From assembly GCA_002432085.1 (NCBI GenBank), contig DJFN01000098.1:7020-13430 (forward strand): DNA of 6,411 nt, given 5' to 3'. How positions within the stretch are numbered: the first letter of the stretch is position 1; the number at the start of each line of letters is the position of its first letter. The notes beneath the pieces are model-generated. The model had not been told where the DNA came from. It ran no database searches and was given only the letters and a program-made list of their open reading frames with translations. Source of the stretch: Flavobacteriales bacterium UBA5871. GTDB taxonomy: Bacteria; Bacteroidota; Bacteroidia; Flavobacteriales_D; Crocinitomicaceae. This document shows, piece by piece, positions 1-5,829 of the stretch. The position numbers were made by a program, and so were the translations under genes.

Positions 1-610
1 TGATCTTTCCTCCCGCTTCGGTTACACGAAAATTGAACTCGTCGTCCTGGTTGCGCACCAGCACTTCGTCGAAAAAGCCGATTTTTTCAAAGACTTCGTA
101 ACGGTACATCGGCGTGCCGACCGTATCCGTGAATCCCGAAACCTGTAGTGTGCGGAAATTGCCCAATCCCATTCCGAAAGCCGACGACATAGCGCGGGAA
201 ATAATGCGGCCGGTATCATTCAGAAACACGTTTTCCACGCTTCCGCCCACACACCAGATTTCCGGGTTTTCTTCCATCAATTCGATGCTGCGGATGAGGT
301 AATTTTTGCTCAATACATGACGCGCTCCGACGATCTGAACGAAATCCGCTTTTCCACCGGCGTAAATACCGAGGTTGAACGCAAACGGCGTCAGCTGACG
401 CGTATTTTCAACGAGCTCGAGGCCCGAAAATTCCTGCTGTAATTGCTGAATTTCTTCGATCGTTCCGTCGTCGCTGCGACCATCGACCACAAAGACACGC
501 ATAGCGATATCCGACGGCAGATCACAGGCAAAAATCGACGCTATACATTCGCGGATATAGGCCTTTTCATTGCGACATGGAATAACGACGGTGAGCTTAC
601 GTTCCTGCAT
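1..610 (-). CDS. GT2 family glycosyltransferase, ExoA-like, partial (C-terminus outside window)
   Basis: This reading frame stays open from an ATG at 610 to the window edge, giving 203 residues without a stop. It should be a cytoplasmic, membrane-associated enzyme that adds one sugar to the lipid-linked repeat unit. The start of the GT-A fold is clear: LTVVIPCRNE at residues 6-15 and DGRSDDGT at 43-50. Further on are the ExoA-type stretch FGMGLGNFR (145-153), TVGTPMYR (163-170) and the acceptor-side motif RNQDDEFNFR (186-195), whose Asp189/Asp190 are candidates for the catalytic base. Where ExoA relatives usually have a metal-binding DxD/DAH motif, this protein reads GAR at 95-97. The start overlaps the end of the upstream wzy-like gene by 14 nt, so translation is probably coupled; no clear Shine-Dalgarno is seen. 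The family call is firm, but donor and acceptor sugars cannot be read from the sequence. Confidence 0.9.
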   Translation of the reverse strand, partial: MQERKLTVVIPCRNEKAYIRECIASIFACDLPSDIAMRVFVVDGRSDDGTIEEIQQLQQEFSGLELVENTRQLTPFAFNLGIYAGGKADFVQIVGARHVLSKNYLIRSIELMEENPEIWCVGGSVENVFLNDTGRIISRAMSSAFGMGLGNFRTLQVSGFTDTVGTPMYRYEVFEKIGFFDEVLVRNQDDEFNFRVTEAGGKI

Positions 611-1865
611 CCGGTTGTGTTTTTTGATGGAATTGAGTGGTCGACCAAACGATCAGCAGACAGATCCAGAAGCTGCAGAAAACGATGCCGCTTTGTCGCT
701 GAAACATGGATTCGAACAGGGAATTAAATGCCAGCGCCGAAACGAGGATCAGCAAAGCCGTGTTACGGTATTTGACTGCGAGCTTTAATGCGGAAACGAT
801 CAGGATCAGCAACAACAACAAACCGATCACGCCGATTTCCATGGCTGTTTGCAAGTATTGATTGTGCGGATTGTATTCGATGTGTCCGTTCGCGTCTTTT
901 TTACCCATTTCGAACTGTCCGCAGGACAACAAACGGGCGCTCAGGTGAATATCCACATTGCCGGTTCCGACGCCCATCGGATGAAGGGCAAATTCCTGCG
1001 CCGAAACGGTCCACATAATGAGGCGAATTTCATTTCCTTCCTTGTAATCCGGGCGCGCTTTGATGAATTCTTTCGGACTTTTGGTGTATTCCAGGAAAAA
1101 CCGCGATGCATCGCCGAACTGCTGTTTCATCTGCGGAACGGCCAAAAACAAAAGCACAGCCAGCGCAGGGAAAACGATCACGGCAGCGCTGAATCCTTTC
1201 CAGCCGAAACGCTTCCGAATAAAACGCAACACGATCACGCAACCAATTCCGAACAACAAAAGCATTCCGGCCAGCGATAAGCACAAACCGTAAATCAGCA
1301 GGTAATAGCCCAGCAATGGAAGAATCCAGCTCAGTCGAAATCCTAGCCATTGCTGACGGTAACCGTGCCAGAGCAAAGCCGCCGAGGTCAGAATGAAAAT
1401 GCAGAAATAACTTGGATGGTGAATGTTCGAAAAGTTGCTCGTGGTGAAGCTCGGAAATAACGCTCCGCCCGCTTTATAAATCGTGTAAGCGTTCGCAAAA
1501 CCGATGATCGATGTCGCGACTATTCCCAATGCCAATCCGATCACGACCGGACGAAAATCGATCTGTTCACGAAAGCGGAACGACAGCAGCAACGGAAAAA
1601 CCAGAAACGACAGCTTGCTTTCGATGTAGTGATTCGCCAGCGGGCGATCCAACGTGAAGAACGTTCCAATCACATACGCGATATAGAGCAATGCAAACGC
1701 CATTGCCGGCCAGTTCAGCTGGAAAATCAGCCGTTTTTTCGCGTAGCCGATAACAACGAACACCAGCATTCCCGCAATGCCCACCGGAACGAGCTTCGGC
1801 GTCACGCACATCAGTGCGGCCATCAGTCCCAGCCAGTAAAGAAAGCTTTTTTCGTATGTCATCAT
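597..1865 (-). CDS. Wzy/O-antigen ligase-family membrane protein (Wzy_C domain), probable O-antigen polymerase
   Basis: This 422-residue protein is very hydrophobic, with about ten to twelve membrane segments (for example near residues 7-42, 54-72, 84-96, 106-126, 151-167, 178-212, 226-242, 342-362, 366-381 and 392-408). Between the segments ending near 242 and starting near 342 lies a large polar loop, as in the Wzy_C family. That loop holds Arg281 in RLIMW, GVGTGN at 298-303 and NPHNQYLQ at 332-339, the family hallmark with His334. The C-terminal FESMFQRQSG (384-393) is also typical. The protein would act at the periplasmic face of the inner membrane, either joining repeat units (Wzy) or attaching glycan to lipid A core (WaaL). 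The two share this domain. Position among glycosyltransferases downstream of a wzx-type gene favours polymerase, but this is inference. It begins with two Met codons 41 nt after the GT4 gene and overlaps the next gene by 14 nt. Confidence 0.88.
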   Translation of the reverse strand: MMTYEKSFLYWLGLMAALMCVTPKLVPVGIAGMLVFVVIGYAKKRLIFQLNWPAMAFALLYIAYVIGTFFTLDRPLANHYIESKLSFLVFPLLLSFRFREQIDFRPVVIGLALGIVATSIIGFANAYTIYKAGGALFPSFTTSNFSNIHHPSYFCIFILTSAALLWHGYRQQWLGFRLSWILPLLGYYLLIYGLCLSLAGMLLLFGIGCVIVLRFIRKRFGWKGFSAAVIVFPALAVLLFLAVPQMKQQFGDASRFFLEYTKSPKEFIKARPDYKEGNEIRLIMWTVSAQEFALHPMGVGTGNVDIHLSARLLSCGQFEMGKKDANGHIEYNPHNQYLQTAMEIGVIGLLLLLILIVSALKLAVKYRNTALLILVSALAFNSLFESMFQRQSGIVFCSFWICLLIVWSTTQFHQKTQPDAGT

Positions 1866-1906
1866 CGGTCTTTACGGGATGAAGATAAAACCTTCCGGCC
1901 AAATGA

Positions 1907-3025
1907 TCAGCCGAGCAGCTGACGATAAATTTCCACCATTTTCTCGCCTTCGGCCGTCCAGTTGTATTTTTCCATCACGGCTTTGCGACCATTTTTACCC
2001 ATTTGCGCCGCGCGTTCCGGATCGCTCATGAGTGTTTTCACTGCTTCGGCAATTTGTTTCGGATCGGCCGGGTCGACACACAGACCGCAATCCAGATCAA
2101 CGAGGATCTGGCGCCACAGCGGGAAATCGGAGCCAACCACCGGAATGGCCGCGCTCATGTATTCAAACATTTTATTCGGCTGGGAATCGATGTGATTCGG
2201 CAAAGGCAACAGCGTCACCATTCCAACCATCGATTGCGACATGATCTGTATCGTTTCCTGGCGGCTCACAAAACCGTATTCCGTTACCTGATTCCAGTTC
2301 GGCTTGGCTTTCAGCTCGGCTTCAAACGAAGCGTGGGAATATTTTCCGGCCAGGTTCAGTTTCACATCCGGCAGGTATTCCAGTGCATCGACGAGTTGTG
2401 CAATACCACGCACCTGCGAAATTCCGCCGAGGTAGCAGATTTCGTGCTTTTTACCGTCCCAGGAAGTTTCTTCGGCCAGTTCGCTCAGCAGCGGAAAGTT
2501 ATTGATATCGATCGCCTTCGGGTTGATCTGTGCGAAACGGTCGCGGATGAACGGTGTGGCGGTAAAAACGTAATCGAGTCGTTTGGCCACGTGATTTTCA
2601 AACGTCCGGAAGCTCACCGACACGGTCTTGCGCAGGTATTTATTGATCCAGAACTTGCCCATGATCTGTTTCGGAACATCCTCGTGAGCATCGTAGATCA
2701 CTTTCTTCCCTTTTCGTTTCAGGCGAAGCGCGTAACGAAGCAATTCGGGGTCGTGAAAATGGTAAATGTCGGCATCGAGGCTGAGCGCTTTCTCATAAAC
2801 GGCTTTCGCTGTGTGCAGCATTCGGGAAAAACGACCGCCCTTCGGTGATTCGGCATTGACGATCTTCACTCCTTTTACAGTCGTTTCTTTCGTATTCGCT
2901 GCCACGAGGTAAACGTCAAAACCGGCTTCGGCCAGTGTAACGCATTCTTTGTGGAAAATACGGATGTCGTCCGACGGGTGAGCCGATGTAAAATGACAGA
3001 CCTTGATGTGCTTGGAATCGTTCAT
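1907..3025 (-). CDS. GT4 family glycosyltransferase
   Basis: A complete 372-residue GT-B enzyme, expected to transfer a sugar from a nucleotide donor to the undecaprenyl-linked repeat unit at the inner face of the membrane. The N-terminal domain has HPSDDIRIFHKE (16-27), YHFHDPEL (88-95) and YDAHED (111-116), typical of polysaccharide-cluster GT4 proteins. The C-terminal nucleotide-binding domain opens at YLGGISQVRGI (198-208) and contains PNKMFEYMSAAIPVVGSD (283-300), where Glu288 is the second Glu of the EX7E motif. The first position of that motif is Asp280. Length is normal for the family. In the Pseudomonas aeruginosa O5 cluster, hisH2-hisF2-wbpG is followed by the GT4 gene wbpH, so a similar role is possible, but identity cannot be shown here. 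It is separated from hisF by a 304-nt repeat-rich spacer and probably has its own promoter; the ATG is only 4 nt beyond a -7 box, with no Shine-Dalgarno. Confidence 0.92.
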   Translation of the reverse strand: MNDSKHIKVCHFTSAHPSDDIRIFHKECVTLAEAGFDVYLVAANTKETTVKGVKIVNAESPKGGRFSRMLHTAKAVYEKALSLDADIYHFHDPELLRYALRLKRKGKKVIYDAHEDVPKQIMGKFWINKYLRKTVSVSFRTFENHVAKRLDYVFTATPFIRDRFAQINPKAIDINNFPLLSELAEETSWDGKKHEICYLGGISQVRGIAQLVDALEYLPDVKLNLAGKYSHASFEAELKAKPNWNQVTEYGFVSRQETIQIMSQSMVGMVTLLPLPNHIDSQPNKMFEYMSAAIPVVGSDFPLWRQILVDLDCGLCVDPADPKQIAEAVKTLMSDPERAAQMGKNGRKAVMEKYNWTAEGEKMVEIYRQLLG

Positions 3026-3029
3026 GCGG

Positions 3030-3037
3030 CAAAGGTA
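3030..3037 (-). promoter_or_regulatory. Candidate Bacteroidota -7 promoter box (TACCTTTG) for the GT4 gene
   Basis: Read on the minus strand, the 8 bases match the Bacteroidota primary sigma factor consensus TAnnTTTG exactly. They stand in the spacer, where a promoter is expected. The box ends 4 nt before the GT4 ATG, so transcription would begin at or very near the start codon and the mRNA would be leaderless or nearly so. No clear TTG is present at the -33 distance, which weakens the call. A chance match to six fixed bases cannot be excluded. Confidence 0.35.
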
Positions 3038-3043
3038 CTTATT

Positions 3044-3133
3044 AGTTGGAAGTTGAAGTTGGAAGTTTGAAGTTGCGAGTTGATGAGTTGGAGAGTTTTC
3101 GAGTTGAAGAGTTTTTGAGTTAGTTGGAAGTTT
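3044..3133. repeat. Short direct repeats, AGTTGGAAGTT units
   Basis: The word agttggaagtt occurs at 3044-3054, 3057-3067 and 3122-3132; the last two copies extend to a shared final t (3068 and 3133). The first two are exactly 13 nt apart. A related 12-nt word, agtttgaagttg, occurs at 3064-3075 and again at 3289-3300 on the hisF side. Between the copies lie GAGTTG/GAGTT words at irregular spacing. The unit length is uneven, so this is not a simple tandem repeat or a CRISPR array. Confidence 0.8.
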
Positions 3134-3330
3134 AGGAAGATTGGATCAATTCGAATCAAGCAACTCGTCAGCTACCTGGCCAACTCGAAAACTCCAACTG
3201 ACCATTGTCTCCTCAGTGTCCGTTGTAACAGATTGATAATGACAGGGCATTTCGCCTTTTGTCTCCCCACGGTCTCACTAAAGTTGTTAGTTTGAAGTTG
3301 GTTACCCGATTAAACCTAACTTCCAACTTC
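3055..3330. repeat. Outer inverted repeat flanking the spacer
   Basis: The 13-nt sequence gaagttggaagtt at 3055-3067 is the exact reverse complement of 3318-3330. The match can be extended loosely: the reverse complement of 3318-3337 is ttagttagaagttggaagtt, and the left side begins ttagttggaagttg at 3042. The right arm touches the hisF stop codon (3330-3332). The arms are about 250 nt apart, so they could be ends of a small element or products of repeat recombination. Confidence 0.7.
3087..3198. repeat. Inner inverted repeat (GTTGGA..GTTTTCGAGTTG)
   Basis: The left arm 3087-3106 reads gttggagagttttcgagttg. The right arm 3181-3198 has the reverse complement gttggagttttcgagttg. The two are identical except for a 2-nt insertion (AG) in the left arm. 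About 74 nt separate them. In RNA they could pair over 18 bp with a small bulge, giving a long stem-loop between the two halves of the cluster. Confidence 0.75.
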
Positions 3331-4091
3331 TAACTAAATATACGTTTGAGATCCGCTTGTTCCGGATAGCTGATCAATACCGCGCGGTGTTTACCGTGGA
3401 ACACGAACATACTTCCTGCTGCAACGGCTGCTGCTCCGGCGTCGTTGATGGCTGTGGAAAGATCGTCGATCGTTGCAGCACCGCCGCACGCTATCACGGG
3501 CATGCTTACGACGGACGCAATTTTTTTGATCAGATCGGTATCGTAGCCTTTCATCATGCCGTCCCGGTCGATGGAATTGATCATCAATTCACCCACTCCG
3601 GCAGCGTCCATTTCCTGCGCGAATTTCACCGGATCGAGCTTGGTGTTGTGCTTACCGGCCCGCGTATGGATTTCGTATTTCCCCCAGAAGTTCTTTTTGA
3701 CGTCGATGGAAACGCAGATCGTGGAGCTTCCGTAGCGCTCGACGGCTTTCTGTACAAAACCGGGCTGTTCGACCGCTTGGGTGTTGATGATCACTTTTTC
3801 AACGCCCACTTTCAAGATGTCACGGATTTCTTCCACCGTGCGGATGCCACCACCATAGGAAAGCGGCATAAAGCATTCTTCGGCGACCTGCTTGAGAAAT
3901 TCGAGCGGCGGTTTTTTATCTTCCGGTGTGGCGAGAATATCGAGGAAGATCAGCTCGTCGACTTCTTTTTCGTTGAAGATCTTCACCGCGTTCAACGGAT
4001 CGCCGACGTATTTCGGGTCTTTGAACTGCACGGTTTTCACCAGTCCGTTGTTCTTCAGGAGCAAAACGGGAATTACGCGTGGAATGGCCAT
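3330..4091 (-). CDS. hisF: HisF-like amidotransferase subunit of a sugar acetamidino cassette (WbuZ/HisF2 type)
   Basis: A 253-residue TIM-barrel protein, the full HisF length. In place of making the imidazole ring for histidine, it probably carries ammonia from the HisH-like partner to the WbuX-like enzyme. Family features are present: VIPVLLLKNNGLVK (6-19), GDP (30-32), YGGGIRTVEEI (79-89), SIDVK (128-132, with Asp130 kept) and SIDRDG followed by GYDTDLI. The ammonia-gate positions known from Thermotoga HisF also look kept (Arg5, Glu46, Lys99, Glu168 with a one-residue offset). The key difference is Leu11 where histidine-pathway HisF has catalytic Asp11. The HisF2-type copies beside WbpG in O-antigen clusters share this LLLK form. 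The ATG overlaps the hisH stop by one base (TGATG), so translation is coupled. The stop codon TAG lies at the edge of a spacer repeat arm. The fold is certain, the non-histidine role strongly supported. Confidence 0.93.
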   Translation of the reverse strand: MAIPRVIPVLLLKNNGLVKTVQFKDPKYVGDPLNAVKIFNEKEVDELIFLDILATPEDKKPPLEFLKQVAEECFMPLSYGGGIRTVEEIRDILKVGVEKVIINTQAVEQPGFVQKAVERYGSSTICVSIDVKKNFWGKYEIHTRAGKHNTKLDPVKFAQEMDAAGVGELMINSIDRDGMMKGYDTDLIKKIASVVSMPVIACGGAATIDDLSTAINDAGAAAVAAGSMFVFHGKHRAVLISYPEQADLKRIFS

Positions 4092-4708
4092 CAGTAGTTG
4101 TTCACAAAGTTCTTAAATAGCTGCATGCCGTATTTATGGCTCTTTTCCGGGTGGAACTGCACACCGACGATGTTGTCCTTTTCAAACGCGGAATCGTAGT
4201 CGTTGCCGTAATGCGTGGTCAGTAGTACGTCTTCCTGTCGATTGCAGCGAACGTAGTAGGAATGCACGAAATAGAACTTGGATTCCTCGTACATATTTTC
4301 CCACAAACGGCTTTCTTTTTTCGGTGTCACGTATTCCCAGCCCATGTGCGGCACGGTCAGGCGACGATCAGCATTTTCAAAGCGGAATTTGAGCGTTTCG
4401 GCATCGATCCAGCCGAGGCCGGGCAATTCGCCTTCCTCGCTGCGGGAAGTAAACAGCTGCATCCCGAGGCAAACGCCCAGGATCGGTGTTTTTTCTTCCA
4501 GTACTTTTTTATTTAGCAGATCGATCAGTCCCAGCTCTTTGAGGTTGCTCATGCCGTTGTCGAACGCGCCGACTCCCGGCAGAATGAGCTTTTTCGCTGC
4601 AGTGATCAGTTCCGGATCGGATGTAATGACCGAATCCGCGCCGACCTTTTTCAGCATGTTTTTGATCGAACCGAGGTTCCCGAGGCCGTAATCAATGATA
4701 ACGATCAT
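4091..4708 (-). CDS. hisH: HisH-like glutamine amidotransferase subunit of a sugar acetamidino cassette (WbuY/HisH2 type)
   Basis: A 205-residue class I glutamine amidotransferase that would hydrolyse glutamine to glutamate and ammonia and pass the ammonia to its HisF-like partner. The N-terminus IDYGLGNLGSI (5-15) and the oxyanion-region motif LPGVGAF (43-49) are classic HisH. The nucleophile is Cys80 in GVCLGMQLF (78-86), and the other triad members are His186 and Glu188 in VQFHPEKS (183-190). All catalytic residues are therefore intact, so it should be an active glutaminase. The start codon overlaps the stop of the WbuX-like gene by 4 nt (ATGA), and its own stop overlaps the hisF-like start. 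Sequence of this subunit alone cannot separate it from histidine-pathway HisH; the assignment to sugar modification rests on its neighbours and on the altered HisF. Confidence 0.93.
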   Translation of the reverse strand: MIVIIDYGLGNLGSIKNMLKKVGADSVITSDPELITAAKKLILPGVGAFDNGMSNLKELGLIDLLNKKVLEEKTPILGVCLGMQLFTSRSEEGELPGLGWIDAETLKFRFENADRRLTVPHMGWEYVTPKKESRLWENMYEESKFYFVHSYYVRCNRQEDVLLTTHYGNDYDSAFEKDNIVGVQFHPEKSHKYGMQLFKNFVNNY

Positions 4709-5829
4709 CTTCCTCTGAGTTTGTTGTAGGTCTTGTAAATGAACTTCAGGCGCTTTTCATCGTTCGGATAATCCGAATAATGCTTCGCCGGCGCTTTCAG
4801 AATGGCTTCGAATTCCTCCGAGTTCATGCCGAGCTTCTTGATCACGTATTCTTTGTCTTCGGCCAGCAGGTCCGGCGGATAAACGTCCTGCTTCATTTCC
4901 TCGAGCGCCTGTTCGCGTGTGATCTGTCCGGAACAAATGAGTGTAGACAAGTGCGCCAGTCGCTTATCGATGTTGAATTTCTGCGGCAGGTAATACGCCT
5001 GGAAGAAACGCGTAAACACCGACTCGTAGTGCTTTCCGCCGTAATACACCCAGCCGAGCTCGTCCTGGATGACTTTCATCGCGTCGGATTTGACATACGG
5101 GACGAGGTTGAGCAGTCGCACCATGCGGATCTTTTTCACATAGGTGTAATAGAACTCGCGGTTGAAGCCCAGCAGCGGATACGTTTTGAACGGAATTTTT
5201 CCGAACAATTTATGAATGCCTTTCAGGTGCTTGACATCTTTGGCGTTGTAGCCCCAGCTGTCGGGCAGAATGCCTTCGGTCGCGAAGTTGCTGCCGCTGA
5301 GGAAGTATTTGATATTGTATTTCGCGCACAAATGATAGGTCGCAGCGAGGAACGCATGATCGGTCGGCGTTTCGGCATTCGCAACGGAAGCCTTCAGGAA
5401 CGAGATCTGCAGGTCGCGGAACTCTTCCCAGTCGACCACCCAGGTCTGGTAATCCACGTCGAGCTTCTTCACGATATTTTCGACGTTTTTCACCGCCAGC
5501 TCGGAGTTCCAGCCGTTATCGAAGTGGAACGCCAGGATGCGCAGACCGAGCTTCTTCGCCAGGTAAGCCACGTACGTACTGTCTACGCCGCCGCTCACGC
5601 CCACCATCACATCGTAGTCGCTGTTTTTACCGGCTTCTTTGATCTTCGCTACGGTTTCCTGCAACTGCCTGTCGGTTTCGGCGCCTTTGTAAGCGTAATA
5701 GGGAGCGAGCGCAAAGTATTCCACGCAATGATTGCAATGGCCTTCTTCGTTGAAAGTGATCTCCAGGTCGGTTGTATCCATGATGCAGCGTGTGCATTGC
5801 TGGTAGGGCCTGTTTTCAGTCATTTGCAT
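4705..5829 (-). CDS. wbuX: N-acetyl sugar amidotransferase (WbuX/WbpG/PseA family)
   Basis: This 374-residue cytoplasmic enzyme should use ATP and ammonia to convert an acetamido group on a nucleotide-activated sugar into an acetamidino group. It is a PP-loop ATPase: VGVSGGVDSTY at 76-86 is the adenylation loop. In front is a likely zinc knuckle of four cysteines, Cys12/Cys15 (CTRC) and Cys32/Cys35 (CNHC), with MDTTDLEI between them, the family signature. Known relatives are WbpG, acting with HisH2/HisF2 in P. aeruginosa O-antigen, and Campylobacter PseA. The sugar (for example a ManNAc3NAcA, pseudaminic or legionaminic type) is not indicated here. A longer frame begins at an ATG at 5865, but 5829 is preferred: AAAGGA lies 7 nt upstream and the family signature begins soon after. 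It overlaps the flippase gene by 14 nt and the hisH-like gene by 4 nt. Confidence 0.93.
   Translation of the reverse strand: MQMTENRPYQQCTRCIMDTTDLEITFNEEGHCNHCVEYFALAPYYAYKGAETDRQLQETVAKIKEAGKNSDYDVMVGVSGGVDSTYVAYLAKKLGLRILAFHFDNGWNSELAVKNVENIVKKLDVDYQTWVVDWEEFRDLQISFLKASVANAETPTDHAFLAATYHLCAKYNIKYFLSGSNFATEGILPDSWGYNAKDVKHLKGIHKLFGKIPFKTYPLLGFNREFYYTYVKKIRMVRLLNLVPYVKSDAMKVIQDELGWVYYGGKHYESVFTRFFQAYYLPQKFNIDKRLAHLSTLICSGQITREQALEEMKQDVYPPDLLAEDKEYVIKKLGMNSEEFEAILKAPAKHYSDYPNDEKRLKFIYKTYNKLRGR

Larger units (their letters stand above)
3026..3329. other. Gene-free, repeat-rich spacer between hisF-like and GT4 genes
   Basis: This is the only large gap in an otherwise tightly packed cluster. 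No reading frame in it looks like a protein. About 110 nt next to the GT4 gene (3042-3150) and about 50 nt next to hisF (3281-3330) consist of variants of AGTT(G)GAAGTTT and GAGTTG words. Parts of the two sides are inverted relative to each other. The middle (about 3200-3280) is ordinary non-repeat sequence with no confident function. A short imperfect hairpin (3241-3263) lies there but lacks a convincing T-tract in the transcription direction. The spacer may mark the end of one transcription unit and the start of another. Confidence 0.8.

Noticed and set aside
22..219. Small minus-strand open frame of 65 codons
   Set aside because: It lies out of frame inside the ExoA-like GT2 gene on the same strand, whose motifs are clear.
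2003..2848. Open frame of 281 codons on the plus strand
   Set aside because: It is antisense to the GT4 gene and has no recognisable domain.
3042..3200. CRISPR array
   Set aside because: The repeated words are only 11-13 nt, differ among copies, have irregular spacing and include inverted copies; there are no uniform spacers or cas genes.
3241..3263. Rho-independent terminator downstream of hisF
   Set aside because: The hairpin has a short GGC/GCC core with an internal mismatch loop, and on the minus strand, the direction of transcription, no T-tract follows. The TTTT run is on the plus strand inside the hairpin.
3357..4097. Open frame of 246 codons on the plus strand
   Set aside because: It is antisense to the hisF-like gene almost along its full length and shows no family motif.
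3330..4708. Histidine biosynthesis operon fragment (hisH-hisF)
   Set aside because: No other his genes are adjacent, the pair is fused to a WbuX-like gene, and the HisF copy has Leu in place of catalytic Asp11.
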